From Paenibacillus sp. OVF10 (GTDB taxonomy: Bacteria; Bacillota; Bacilli; Paenibacillales; Paenibacillaceae): DNA of 64,000 nt. Position 1 is the stretch's first letter; the number at the start of each line of letters is the position of its first letter. The notes under the pieces were generated by a model. The model was given only the letters and a program-made list of their open reading frames with translations. It ran no database searches and was not told the origin of the DNA. The position numbers and the translations under genes were made by a program. Shown here piece by piece: positions 1-9,216 of the stretch. The stretch is taken from NCBI GenBank assembly GCA_022836915.1, contig CP094668.1, positions 5,642,001 through 5,706,000 on the forward strand. Direction: 5' to 3'.

Positions 1-416
1 AATTTCTCAGCGGCACGCTGATCATATATTTTGACGTATTGAGGCACAGAGGACAATTGAGCGCCGTAAAACAGAGCATTCCTCACCGCTTCAATTGTAA
101 TGTCGAAACAGCACATATTAAATGGAACGTCCTGCAGCGGATCTTGTCGTACCGCAGCACGTCCGTTCACTGCGTACACCGTCTCTTCTCCAAAGACAGT
201 CACCGTAATGAGCGGATTAGTAATCATGTTATTCACTAAACGTGAACGATGATCGATCGCTACACGAAAAGTAGAAGCATTCTCCGCATAAATCCAGGAG
301 ATGGCAGTTGAAGTCGGACCTCCGGATTCTACATCCACTGTGCTCAGAAGCACAAAGGTCTCATTCTTGAATTGCTGTAAAAGAGATTCAGTTAATTGTG
401 TGACGGCTTCGGACAT
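1..416 (-). CDS. Pyridoxamine 5'-phosphate oxidase-like (FMN split-barrel) protein, C-terminus cut by window edge
   Basis: About 138 residues are visible from an ATG at 416; the rest lies left of the window. The start reads MSEAVTQLTESLLQQF, followed by a beta-rich segment (FVLLSTVDVE, then GPTSTAISWIYAEN, then VAIDHRSRLVNNM) typical of the flavin split-barrel fold of the PNPOx family. These proteins bind FMN or a related flavin and are often small cytosolic reductases or stress proteins. The family call is from pattern only, and substrate and reaction cannot be read. It precedes nothing obviously co-transcribed; the LCP gene lies upstream on the same strand about 100 bp away. Confidence 0.6.
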   Translation of the reverse strand, partial: MSEAVTQLTESLLQQFKNETFVLLSTVDVESGGPTSTAISWIYAENASTFRVAIDHRSRLVNNMITNPLITVTVFGEETVYAVNGRAAVRQDPLQDVPFNMCCFDITIEAVRNALFYGAQLSSVPQYVKIYDQRAAEK

Positions 417-513
417 TCAACCAGCCCCTAACCTTCTTTATGCAATTCTTGTACTTGGTTTATGTTATTATAGCATACCGATTAACGTGCTTCCAATCCC
501 AAAAGAATGAAGG

Positions 514-1575
514 TTATTCGCCTGAAGGTGAAGCCGTTACTTTACCTGAAAGAGTATCTTGTAAAGCCTGCTTGGCATTGGCGAGTTCCGTCTCATTAAT
601 ATACACATATGGACTTCTCCACTCTCCGGTAACCGGAGTATAATGCACATCCGAGGTCGAAATGTTCCAATACGTCGAGATAAAGTTTTTCATTTGTTCC
701 GATTCCACATCTGTCGTCATGTTCTTGTCAACTGCACCAATTACTTTGCTGATCTTTGTAATGCCCCCAAGAGATTTCATCTGATCCAGCATGGAGTTCA
801 GCACTTGGTTTTGACGTTTGTTACGATCAAAGTCATTGGATTCATCAGTCTTTGGATTACAATTGGATTTGCGGTAACGAACAAAATCTAGTGCTGCTTT
901 ACCATCGAGATGTTGCGCGCCTGCGACCAGATTGATATCTGTACCATCGGCTGTATCTCTATAACACATATTTTTATCCACAGTCACATCCACGCCACCC
1001 ACGGCATTGACAGCATCACGGAATGCCTGAAAATTCAGGACGGTTGTATAATTAATATCTACATCCAAATACTTGCCCATCATTTCTTTCATCTGATCCT
1101 CTGCATTTTTGCCAGTGGTTTTTTCCTGTGCTTTGAATCTTGGATAATAGGAATTCAGCTTGTTGGATTTGTACCCATCCAATTGAATACGCGTGTCTCG
1201 AGGCAAAGATACAATGGTTGCCGTCTTGGTCTCCGGATTCAACGAAGCCACCATAACAACATCCGAGAGATATGTGCCAGTTTCAGGACGGTTATCTGTG
1301 CCTAATAACAGCATCGTGATCGGTTTGGTTGTGGCTGACATCCCGGGAGGTACCGGTTTATCGATACCTGTATCCACGACTTGATTGTATACCCAGTACG
1401 CATATCCACCGCCTACCACAATGGCAATAACCAATAGACTTAAAAGGATTCTGCCAAAAGCATTCATTCTCTTTTTCTTCTTAGGCTGCTTGCCCTTGCC
1501 ATTCTTCGATCCAGAAGCACCGGATTGCGTTGGTGCCTGTCTCCGTGGAGGCAGTCCGTTCGAATTTGAGTTCAT
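514..1575 (-). CDS. LCP (LytR-CpsA-Psr) family cell-wall polymer ligase
   Basis: The 353-residue protein begins with a basic, Ser/Gly-rich cytoplasmic segment of about 40 residues. One membrane helix follows (roughly residues 43-65, ILLSLLVIAIVVGGGYAYW), then an extracellular LCP domain. Family hallmarks are TMLLLGTDNRP, YLSDVVMVASLNP, SLPRDTRI and the late Arg-rich helix DRNKRQNQVLNSMLDQ, which carry the Asp and Arg residues that bind the polyprenyl pyrophosphate. LCP enzymes transfer teichoic-acid-like or other glycopolymers from undecaprenyl pyrophosphate onto peptidoglycan at the outer membrane face. An AGGTG ribosome site precedes the ATG. Which polymer it attaches cannot be inferred here. 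Confidence 0.9.
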   Translation of the reverse strand: MNSNSNGLPPRRQAPTQSGASGSKNGKGKQPKKKKRMNAFGRILLSLLVIAIVVGGGYAYWVYNQVVDTGIDKPVPPGMSATTKPITMLLLGTDNRPETGTYLSDVVMVASLNPETKTATIVSLPRDTRIQLDGYKSNKLNSYYPRFKAQEKTTGKNAEDQMKEMMGKYLDVDINYTTVLNFQAFRDAVNAVGGVDVTVDKNMCYRDTADGTDINLVAGAQHLDGKAALDFVRYRKSNCNPKTDESNDFDRNKRQNQVLNSMLDQMKSLGGITKISKVIGAVDKNMTTDVESEQMKNFISTYWNISTSDVHYTPVTGEWRSPYVYINETELANAKQALQDTLSGKVTASPSGE

Positions 1576-1631
1576 ATCTTCAACACCTTTATCACATCTG
1601 TTTTTGTCTAAATAAAAGACAACCGCTTTCC

Positions 1632-1961
1632 CTAAGGAAAACGGATGGTCTGTACAAGACAGGATTTATGAGTTTCGAGCGGCAGCTTCCGCTTTTTCTT
1701 TTGACGACCTTCAATAAAATAACGCACTCTCACTAACAACATCAAACCAACCGCGACCAACAAACATTGAATGATGGGCAGCTTGTCGATCTGAAAAATA
1801 AGAAGCATGAATGTGCCCATCGCCATCAAAATATAGAGAACGATTTCCTTACCAAGTGGCAATTTCTGACGTACCCGAAACACCTTGTTATATACGTAAG
1901 TAATCAATACAAAGATGACGATGTAGGCTACGATCGGGTGTGATGCGAACCATGCTTGCAT
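1632..1961 (-). CDS. ylaH: YlaH-like membrane protein
   Basis: A 109-residue protein with three predicted hydrophobic segments (about residues 9-25, 40-58 and 63-80) and a basic C-terminal tail (RQKKKRKLP). It lies directly downstream of typA, as ylaH does in Bacillus subtilis (ylaG/typA-ylaH), which with length and hydrophobicity pattern supports the family assignment. No biochemical function is known to me. The typA-ylaH gap is unusually long (about 300 bp) because it carries a hairpin repeat. Confidence 0.75.
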   Translation of the reverse strand: MQAWFASHPIVAYIVIFVLITYVYNKVFRVRQKLPLGKEIVLYILMAMGTFMLLIFQIDKLPIIQCLLVAVGLMLLVRVRYFIEGRQKKKRKLPLETHKSCLVQTIRFP

Positions 1962-2078
1962 GCACAGCCAGCTCCTTTCGTGTTCATGCTAGGATATAAG
2001 TTAACTATTGTAAAACCCTTTCGATAACTCTGAATAAAACACACATCGGAGGTGACCGTTCCGGTATCGGATCGTTCT

Positions 2079-2160
2079 TTTGATCGCTGTTATCCCCAGA
2101 TTTTTTGATCCATTTTTCAATGGTAAAATCCGGGGATAAAGGCGAACGCTTCGCTTCTGC
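2079..2160. repeat. Intergenic hairpin repeat, copy A
   Basis: First of four good copies of an intergenic repeat (others near 29.34, 56.83 and 58.49 kb). Outer stem TTATCCCC (2090-2097) pairs with GGGGATAA (2132-2139), continued by GATTTT/AAAATC; inner stem CCATT/AATGG closes the loop. A conserved tail GGCGAACGCTTCGCTTC follows. It fills most of the typA-ylaH gap. Spurious small ORFs run through it. It could act as a terminator or mRNA-processing hairpin for typA, but that is inference. Confidence 0.8.
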
Positions 2161-2258
2161 AGAATCGATTCCGATCCCTTCACTACTTCCACTGTGCGTA
2201 ACATCGTTAACTTCTGTGTTCCATCAAATGCTAACTTATATATATTATTTTGTTGTTA

Positions 2259-4103
2259 TTAGGCTTTCGAAGCCATTTTGCGTTGTTTTTCTGCACGTTC
2301 ACGCTCGGATTTATTCAGGATCTTCTTACGAAGACGAATAGATTTTGGTGTAATCTCACAATATTCATCTTCATTCAGATATTCAAGCGCCTGTTCCAAA
2401 GAGAAGATAATCGGAGTTTTAATTTTAACCGTATCATCTTTACCGGAAGAACGAACGTTAGTCAGTTGTTTTTCTTTGCAGATGTTAACAACGATATCAT
2501 TGTCACGTGTATGTTCACCAACAATCATACCTTCGTAGATTTCAGTACCTGGCTCCAAGAAGAGCGTACCGCGATCTTCAACGCCCATCATTCCGTAGAA
2601 CGTAGATGTACCCGTTTCAGTGGAGATCAGCACGCCTTGGTGACGTCCACCCACTTGACCGGATACTACTGGAGCGTAGCTGTCAAATGCATGATTCATA
2701 ACACCATAACCACGAGTCAATGTCAGGAAGTTTGTGCTATATCCGATCAAACCACGTGCTGGAATCAGGAACTCCAGACGAACTTGACCACTACCTGTGT
2801 TGACCATGTTAACCATCTCTGCTTTACGTGCGCCCAGGCTCTCCATTACGGAACCCATGCTTTCTTCAGGGATATCAATCAACAAGCGCTCAAGAGGTTC
2901 CATTTTCTTACCGTCTACTTCTTTAACGATAACTTCTGGTTTGGATACTTGAAGCTCATATCCTTCACGACGCATGTTCTCAATCAGGATACCTAAGTGA
3001 AGCTCACCACGTCCGGAAACGACAAATGCATCCGGGCTATCCGTTTCGTCAACACGAAGGGAAACGTCTGTTTCCAATTCTTTTAACAAACGCTCACGAA
3101 GTTTACGGGAAGTTACCCATTTACCTTCACGACCTGCGAATGGACTGTTGTTCACGAGGAACGTCATTTGCAGTGTAGGCTCATCAATTTTCAAAACTGG
3201 AAGTGCTTCTGGATTGTTTGGATCAGCGATGGTTTCACCAATGTTGATGTCCTTGATTCCTGCAATGGCAACGATGTCGCCTGCTCCTGCTTCTTCCGTC
3301 TCAATACGTTTGAGACCCTGGAAACCGAACAGTTTCTCGATACGTGCAGTTTTGCTCTTACCATCACGCATAATAACCGTTACCGATTGTCCTTGACGGA
3401 TCACACCGCGGTTAACACGACCAATGGCAATACGGCCAAGGTATTCATTGTAGTCCATCAAAGTAACGAGGAATTGAAGTGGTTCTTCAACATTTTCGGT
3501 AGGGTGTGGGATATGACTAACGATGGTATTGTAAATCGCCATCATGTTGTCATCCTGTTTTGCAGGATCATTATCCATGCTGGATGTTCCGTTCAATGCG
3601 GAAGCATATACAACAGGGAATTCAAGTTGTTGATCGTTGGCACCCAGTTCAATGAACAGGTCCAATACTTCATCAATAACCTCAGTCGGGCGAGCCGCTG
3701 GACGGTCAATTTTGTTAACAACAACGATTGGTGTCAGGTTGTGCTCCAGTGCTTTACGAAGTACAAACTTCGTTTGTGGCATACAGCCTTCATATGCATC
3801 AACAACGAGCAATACGCCGTCAACCATTTTCATGATACGTTCCACTTCACCACCGAAGTCGGCGTGTCCTGGTGTATCCACAATGTTGATCAGGTAATCT
3901 TTATAAGTTATAGCCGTGTTTTTGGCCAAAATCGTAATACCGCGTTCACGCTCCAAATCGTTGGAGTCCATTGCGCGCTCCTGTACCGTTTCGTGATCAC
4001 GGAAAGTACCGGATTGCTGGAGCAACTTGTCGACGAGCGTAGTTTTCCCGTGGTCGACGTGGGCAATAATCGCAATATTGCGAATGTGTTCTCTTGAATG
4101 CAT
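2259..4103 (-). CDS. typA: Translational GTPase TypA/BipA
   Basis: Ribosome-associated GTPase of the EF-G superfamily, involved in ribosome assembly and stress adaptation. GTPase motifs are clear: AHVDHGKTT (G1), ERGITI switch, DTPGHADFGGEVER (G3) and NKIDRPAARP (G4). These are followed by the EF-Tu-like domain 2, the EF-G-like domains and the BipA-specific C-terminus. I choose the ATG at 4103 (MHSREHIRNIAII) over the in-frame ATG at 4133. The homologous sequence begins there, and the extra ten codons contain the GGAAAGGA ribosome site. 614 residues is the usual family length. The next gene downstream, ylaH, matches the Bacillus order. Confidence 0.95.
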   Translation of the reverse strand: MHSREHIRNIAIIAHVDHGKTTLVDKLLQQSGTFRDHETVQERAMDSNDLERERGITILAKNTAITYKDYLINIVDTPGHADFGGEVERIMKMVDGVLLVVDAYEGCMPQTKFVLRKALEHNLTPIVVVNKIDRPAARPTEVIDEVLDLFIELGANDQQLEFPVVYASALNGTSSMDNDPAKQDDNMMAIYNTIVSHIPHPTENVEEPLQFLVTLMDYNEYLGRIAIGRVNRGVIRQGQSVTVIMRDGKSKTARIEKLFGFQGLKRIETEEAGAGDIVAIAGIKDINIGETIADPNNPEALPVLKIDEPTLQMTFLVNNSPFAGREGKWVTSRKLRERLLKELETDVSLRVDETDSPDAFVVSGRGELHLGILIENMRREGYELQVSKPEVIVKEVDGKKMEPLERLLIDIPEESMGSVMESLGARKAEMVNMVNTGSGQVRLEFLIPARGLIGYSTNFLTLTRGYGVMNHAFDSYAPVVSGQVGGRHQGVLISTETGTSTFYGMMGVEDRGTLFLEPGTEIYEGMIVGEHTRDNDIVVNICKEKQLTNVRSSGKDDTVKIKTPIIFSLEQALEYLNEDEYCEITPKSIRLRKKILNKSERERAEKQRKMASKA

Positions 4104-4181
4104 GGTTTGTATCCATATCCTTTCCAATTTCAATTCTTATCTACTAAACTTCCCGCAATTTCGCAGGTTACTCACAAAATA

Positions 4182-4203
4182 AGCGTCGGTGATATCCCGA
4201 CGC
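4182..4203 (-). terminator. Probable intrinsic terminator
   Basis: GCGTCGG/CCGACGC stem with a short loop, followed on the minus strand by TTATTTTG. It sits between the 4280-4774 membrane protein gene and typA and fits termination of the former. Confidence 0.6.
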
Positions 4204-4279
4204 ATGTCTATATCCCTTATATTATAGTTTATTATAGGTAAAAATCAAGATATTTCGCACGAAAAGACCACTGGGAATG

Positions 4280-4774
4280 TTACCAGCCTCTCCCTTGACG
4301 TCCTCTCCCAAGCAATAACCAGACTCCGGCCAAGATCAAAAGGACAGCAAGTACATAGATTATTCCCGTTTGCAGCAAGGTAAATCCGAATAATATGATG
4401 GACACCGCACCAAGGATCAAAGCTGCAGGTAACACATATTCCGGTCTTCGCCGTTCAGCCATTCCATATTCGAGTAGCCCTATGGCGATCCCAAGCAAGA
4501 ATGCTGGCCACAGCCTGCTCATAAGTCCAGCGCCCCATGTATTCGTTATACTGAATAAAACACCATACACCGTTAGTATGCCGGCAGGAACGAGTGACCA
4601 TGATGGTGAAATGCGCGCATAATATAACGCATGAAGGGCGATGCCTGGCAGCAGGATCAGCAAAGGCCAGAAATTGCGACCAATAAATCCAAACACGCCA
4701 AACTTGCCAAGCAGAATAATAATTCCCGCAACTGCAATAAATAGTCCAATCGCTTTTTCATTTCTCATCCTCAT
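4280..4774 (-). CDS. Integral membrane protein, LiaF N-terminal/DUF5668-like
   Basis: 164 residues, almost entirely hydrophobic, with about six predicted transmembrane segments. It has the repeated 'glycine-kink' pattern of small proteins related to the membrane part of LiaF/LiaI-type envelope-stress sensors (GLFIAVAGIIILLGKFGV, then FWPLLILLPGIALH). The ATG at 4774 is preferred over a TTG two codons upstream because AGAGGTGAT lies six bases before it. It ends in a basic, Gly/Arg-rich tail (RGRQGRGW). No LiaF C-terminal domain is present. Family call is tentative and function unknown. It is monocistronic, with a terminator downstream. Confidence 0.6.
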   Translation of the reverse strand: MRMRNEKAIGLFIAVAGIIILLGKFGVFGFIGRNFWPLLILLPGIALHALYYARISPSWSLVPAGILTVYGVLFSITNTWGAGLMSRLWPAFLLGIAIGLLEYGMAERRRPEYVLPAALILGAVSIILFGFTLLQTGIIYVLAVLLILAGVWLLLGRGRQGRGW

Positions 4775-5071
4775 CTGCAATCACCTCTTATATCATGGCT
4801 ATGTACTTTATTTCTTCATAAACGATACGCATTCCATGCTGACTGTTGATTTTCAAACCTGTAATCCTGCTTCTAGTGTATCCGATGTTTCGGCAAAAAA
4901 CTATACTTTATGTCGCACTCTGCGTGTGTCCTTTACCTGTATTACCCTAAAATGTGCAACTTATGACCAGCCCAATGGTTGTTGTATTTACAAGCGTATT
5001 CTCTCAACACAAAACCGCCTAAACCCGACGGTTCAGACGGTAATATGTTCAAGCTTTTATCCAAAATTAAA

Positions 5072-5730
5072 CTATGCGTTCTTCCGCACAAATTTATGTG
5101 CGCCTCCAATCGCAACCACAAGACAAGCCATTGCTACGGGTAGCAGCGTATGCACCTCTGATGCCATACCTCCCAGCCATTCTCCTAACTTGGGGTCTTT
5201 CATCACCATCTCACCTGCTGTGAAGGCTAAGATGCCTGCACCGGCGAATACAAGAATCGGAAATCGCTTCAACAAACCAACAATTAACCCGCTCCCCCAT
5301 ACGACGATGGGGATACTGATTGCAATACCAATGACAATCAAAGCCAAATCTCCATCTGCCAAAGCCGCTATGGCCAAAACATTATCCAAGCTCATTACAA
5401 AATCGGCAATCAGAATGGTTTGAATGGCTTTCCAGGTCGTAGAAACTTCTCGAATATGTACTTCATCATCATTTTGAAGCAGCAGCTTTACTGCAATCCA
5501 GAGTAGCAACAGCCCACCTGCTGCTTGGATAAAGGGAATTCCCAGCAATAATACCGCTACAAAGGTTAATACGCAGCGTAACACTACCGCACCAAAAGCC
5601 CCCACCATACCGCCTTTTTACGTTGTATTGGTGGCAGATCCTTGCTGGCAAGCGCAATAACAACCGCATTATCTCCACTCAATACCAGATTGATCATTAA
5701 AATTTCAGTTAACAGCCATAGCGTATCCAT
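5072..5730 (-). CDS. TerC-family (YkoY/YjbE-type) membrane protein, frameshifted
   Basis: Repaired length is 219 residues, starting MDTLWLLTEILMINLVLSGD. The GDN motif (residues about 19-21) and the second copy FVMSLDNVLAIAAL carry the acidic/Asn residues of TerC-family metal transporters. In Bacillus, YkoY and its relatives export Mn2+ or help metallate secreted proteins. The reading frame breaks near 5601-5605: the run of five G in GTATGGTGGGGGCTT needs a sixth to give WWGAFGAVVLR. About seven transmembrane segments are predicted. It is divergent from a TerC paralogue at 5818, with an 87-bp shared upstream region. The downstream 4775-5071 interval shows nothing recognisable. Confidence 0.85.
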
Positions 5731-5752
5731 GTACTCATCCCCCCACATTAAC

Positions 5753-5781
5753 TTGTATGTCAGAGTTGTCCATGCTATTCT
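5753..5781 (+). promoter_or_regulatory. Possible SigA promoter for the plus-strand TerC gene
   Basis: TTGTAT (5753-5758), 17-bp spacer and TATTCT (5776-5781) lie about 37 bp before the ATG at 5818. It is imperfect at both hexamers; no operator or Mn riboswitch is evident in this short intergenic space. Confidence 0.35.
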
Positions 5782-5817
5782 TAATGATTGAACCGTATAT
5801 AAGGAGTGACATATCTC

Positions 5818-6528
5818 ATGGAGCTATTTAGTCCCACATTCTGGCTGGCTTTGCTGAACGTTGTCTTTATTGATCTAATTCTGGCTGGGGATAATGCCAT
5901 CGTCATTGGTCTCGCAGCTCGAAATTTGCACCCTTCCGTGCAGAAAAAGGCGATTCTATATGGAACTGGCGGCGCACTTTTGATTCGAATTTTAGCAACA
6001 GTTGTTGTTTTATGGTTGCTTAAAGTTCCGTGGCTCTTGCTTGTGGGAGGCATACTTCTGATCTGGATTGCCTATAAATTATTGGCGGATCAGGGAGATG
6101 AACACAATGATGTTCAGGCGGGAACTTCCTTGTGGACCGCTATTCGAACCATCGTGATCGCAGATGCAGCCATGGGATTAGATAACGTGATTGCAGTTGC
6201 TGGAGCAGCGCAGCAGCATCTCGTGCTTGTCATCCTTGGACTCCTGATTAGTGTACCGATTATCGTCTGGGGCAGTACCCTGTTTATCAAGCTAATTAAT
6301 CATTTTCCTTGGATCATCTATGTCGGAGCCATTGTTCTGGGGTATACGGCTTCTAATATGATCACTGAGGAACGGCGACTCTTGCCTTACTTTACTGAAC
6401 ATCCGGCATTGCGCATTCTCTTCATCGTTGTGGTTATTGCAGGCGTAGTCTTTGCAGGTTATCGCAAACGCTCCAGCAGTTCCAGCCACAAGGGATCTGG
6501 CGGGGAACAGCAACGCTCCTATTCGTAG
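5818..6528 (+). CDS. TerC-family membrane protein (intact paralogue)
   Basis: 236 residues from the ATG at 5818, which has AAGGAGTG nine bases upstream; an in-frame GTG at 5806 overlaps that ribosome site and is rejected. The first helix carries LILAGDNAIVIGLAARNL and the third AAMGLDNVIAVAGAA, the paired GDN/LDN metal-site signatures of the family. Seven hydrophobic segments are predicted, with a basic Ser-rich tail (KRSSSSSHKG). It is paralogous to the divergent gene at 5072-5730 (LVLSGDNAVVIALASKDL). By analogy with Bacillus YkoY/MeeF-type proteins, a role in Mn2+ export is likely but not proven. A strong terminator follows. Confidence 0.88.
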   Translation: MELFSPTFWLALLNVVFIDLILAGDNAIVIGLAARNLHPSVQKKAILYGTGGALLIRILATVVVLWLLKVPWLLLVGGILLIWIAYKLLADQGDEHNDVQAGTSLWTAIRTIVIADAAMGLDNVIAVAGAAQQHLVLVILGLLISVPIIVWGSTLFIKLINHFPWIIYVGAIVLGYTASNMITEERRLLPYFTEHPALRILFIVVVIAGVVFAGYRKRSSSSSHKGSGGEQQRSYS

Positions 6529-6563
6529 GCTAATTCAAACTAAAAATTTCATCTGAATACAGC

Positions 6564-6601
6564 AAAGGACTGAACGATATTTCATCGGACAGTCCTTTTT
6601 T
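6564..6601 (+). terminator. Intrinsic terminator of the TerC gene
   Basis: AAAGGACTG pairs with CAGTCCTTT across a 17-base loop, followed by a T run; about 35 bp after the stop codon. Confidence 0.8.
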
Positions 6602-6650
6602 GCAGTTAACATAGCCCTTATTATGTCAGCCATGCTAATTTTTATTGAGT

Positions 6651-7898
6651 TTAGAACCAGTCATCCTTCATGCCATTGTCGCCCGTCTGATTCGTTACCA
6701 CAGAAGTTTCACCCGCGTGCAGTGTGATCGTTTCAGTTTGTTCCACCGCTTGATCCACCCATTCTGACAGATGGCTCATTGTTGATTCAATTTTATCCAC
6801 AATTCGAAGATTTGGATTGGTTGAAGGTGACTTTGGCACAAAGAGAGTACAGCAATCCTCATATGGCAAAATAGATATGTCATACGTTCCGATCTGTTTG
6901 GACAGGGTTATGATCTCCTGTTTATCCATCATAACCAGTGGTCGCAAAAGTGGCAGATCTGTCGCACGACCAATGACATTCATACTCGGAAGAGTCTGAC
7001 TCGCTACTTGGCCCAGGCTATCCCCGGTGATCAGTGCTAGTGCCCGCTCACGCTCGGCAAGTTTGGAGGCAATTCGCAGCATTGAACGTCTCATCAGGGT
7101 AATAATCAGGTTGTCCTGACCCAGCTGGGTAAATGCCGTTTGGATCTCCGTAAATGGAACCAGATGCAGCTTGATTGTTCCTGCATGATCAGCAAGGGCA
7201 CGCGCCAAATCAATGACTTTCTCTTTGGCACGTTGGCTTGTGAACGGGTAACTGTAAAAATGTACACATTCCACTTCCAGTCCACGGCGCATGGAAGACC
7301 AGGCTGCCACCGGGCTGTCTATCCCACCTGATAGCAGTACCATCGCTTTCCCATTCGTACCCAGCGGAAACCCACCTACTGCCGGAATGGTTTCGTTGAA
7401 AATATAGGTGCCCTGATCCCGAATTTCCACTCTCAGCTCAATATCAGGTTGGCGAACATCAACACTCAATTGCTGGAACTTCCGAAGGATCGGGGAACCG
7501 ACCAAATGGTTCATTTCATGGGAAGAGTTCGGGAACTCCTTCCATACCCGCCTTACATTTACCTTAAATGTGGTGCCTTCTTTGAATTCGTCTTCCCTTT
7601 CGTCCATAAACGCGACTGCTGTTTTCACAATCTCATCAAGCTCTGATGGTGTAACTTTAACTGGACTAATTGACATCACACCGAATACCCGCTTCAGCAC
7701 CTTAATCAGTTCAGTATGTGATTCACCGCCAAGATCCACATAGACACGGCCATATTCTTTGCGAAGGCTCGCTCCTGGATAAGGTTTAAGCAAAGCTTTC
7801 ACCTGTGTAATGATCGTTTTTTCAAATCGGGCACGATTTTTCCCTTTTAACATAAACTCTCCGAAACGGAGAAGCAGCATATCATATTTCATATCCAT
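6651..7898 (-). CDS. thiI: tRNA uracil 4-sulfurtransferase ThiI
   Basis: ThiI adenylates U8 of tRNA and inserts sulfur to form 4-thiouridine. The 415-residue protein has an N-terminal ferredoxin-like/THUMP region (MLLLRFGEFMLKGKNR at the start). It then has a PP-loop ATP-pyrophosphatase domain with LLSGGIDSPVAAW near residue 190, and a late YEDCCTLF segment. There is no C-terminal rhodanese domain, as in Bacillus ThiI, so the sulfur must come directly from a partner cysteine desulfurase. That partner is the gene immediately upstream, whose TAA stop overlaps this ATG (TAATG), implying translational coupling. Confidence 0.95.
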   Translation of the reverse strand: MDMKYDMLLLRFGEFMLKGKNRARFEKTIITQVKALLKPYPGASLRKEYGRVYVDLGGESHTELIKVLKRVFGVMSISPVKVTPSELDEIVKTAVAFMDEREDEFKEGTTFKVNVRRVWKEFPNSSHEMNHLVGSPILRKFQQLSVDVRQPDIELRVEIRDQGTYIFNETIPAVGGFPLGTNGKAMVLLSGGIDSPVAAWSSMRRGLEVECVHFYSYPFTSQRAKEKVIDLARALADHAGTIKLHLVPFTEIQTAFTQLGQDNLIITLMRRSMLRIASKLAERERALALITGDSLGQVASQTLPSMNVIGRATDLPLLRPLVMMDKQEIITLSKQIGTYDISILPYEDCCTLFVPKSPSTNPNLRIVDKIESTMSHLSEWVDQAVEQTETITLHAGETSVVTNQTGDNGMKDDWF

Positions 7899-9045
7899 TA
7901 CATCCGCCTTTCGAGGGGCCGCAACTGCGCCACCATCTGATGTAAAGCCTGTTCAAGCAAGGCTACATCTTCTTCTGTATGTTCATCTCCAAGACTAATA
8001 CGCAATCCGCCACCAGCACAAGCTGCATCTCTGCCCATCGCAAGTAGAGCCCGACTCGGTTCAGCCGAGCGCGAAGAACAGGCAGATTGGGTCGAGATGG
8101 TTACACCAAGTTGCTCCAAGGTGTGCAGCGCCACTTCTGCCTTCATCCCGGGATAGGAGAAGTGTACAATATGAGGTGCCCCCTCTGTGCGACTGTTCAA
8201 TTCAAATTCAGGAATGGCACGTATCGTTTCCATCAGTCGATCACGGAGCACCGTTGTACGTCGGGCAAAATCAACCTGCCCTTCTGCTGCCATCCGCATG
8301 GCCTTTGCCATGCCTACCAGCAAGGCCACGTTTTCTGTGCCTGCTCTTAGGCCCTGCTCCTGTGATCCTCCTGACAATAGTGGCGTAAGTTCCACTCCAC
8401 TTCGCACATACAGGAGACCTGCTCCCTTCGGTCCACGAATCTTGTGAGCAGACAGACTGTACAGATCTGCACCCCAAGCGACAGGTGTAGCCTTCATTTT
8501 TCCAAAGCCTTGAACACCATCGACATGGAAAAGCACCCGTGGTGCTTTCTTTTGAGCTGTTTGCCGATCTCTGCAATCGGATGGATGGCTCCTGTTTCAT
8601 TATTTACATGCATCAGACTCACAAGCACCGTGTCGGGCCTAATCACGTCTACAACCTGCTGAGCGTTGACCACTCCATCGGAATTCACAGGTAGTAATGT
8701 CACTTCCCATCCCCACTGTTGCAATTGCATAAAACTTTCATACACCGAGGCATGCTCGGTAGCCGTAGTGATGATGTGTCTGCCTCGTGACTGATAACGT
8801 AATGCCGCACCTTTTATCGCGAGATTATTGCTCTCGGTCGCACCGGAAGTAAATACAATCTCCTCAGGCTTAACGCCGATTGCCGCAGCACAGCCGGATC
8901 GTGCACGACGCAGCAACTGATGGGCACGCTCTCCATACCCATGGATGGAGGACGGATTACCGAATTGTGTTTCCATAATCTCGGCCATCGTACGAATCAC
9001 ATCAGGATGGGGAGGTGTGGTTGCAGCATAATCAAAATATTTCAA
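7898..9045 (-). CDS. nifZ: Cysteine desulfurase (NifS/NifZ-type partner of ThiI), frameshifted
   Basis: PLP-dependent class V aminotransferase-fold enzyme that releases sulfur from cysteine as a persulfide. Repaired length is 382 residues. Visible features are MKYFDYAATTPPHPDV at the start, the ATEHASVYES region, the PLP lysine in LYSLSAHKIRGPKG and the catalytic cysteine in TISTQSACSSRSAEPS. The frame breaks at 8550-8553: CTCAAAAGAAAG needs one more A to read KQLKKKAPRVLFHVDG. It overlaps thiI by TAATG, matching the nifZ-thiI pair of Bacillus, where NifZ is dedicated to tRNA 4-thiouridine synthesis. The shortened Cys loop fits the group of desulfurases that donate to one partner. Confidence 0.9.
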
Positions 9046-9216
9046 ATGAGGTTAGACCTCCCTTATCTCTTCGTTCATGAACCTACAGTGAGCATTGTAA
9101 CACGATACCCATACAACACAAAAAGACCAACCGGGAACAGGCGTTTCAAGCGCTACTGCTCCCACATTTGATCTTGTCCTGCCTATCATTGTTATCGCAA
9201 ATGTCTATCTGTGAGT

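Noticed and set aside
2001..2204. 67-residue minus-strand frame between typA and ylaH
   Set aside because: It runs through hairpin repeat copy A; the other copies keep the hairpin but not the reading frame.
3168..4097. 309-residue plus-strand frame
   Set aside because: Antisense to typA with Cys/Phe/Asn-rich composition and no homology pattern; a shadow of the real gene.
4641..5423. 260-residue plus-strand frame
   Set aside because: Crosses two minus-strand membrane protein genes and an intergenic region; composition is that of an antisense shadow.
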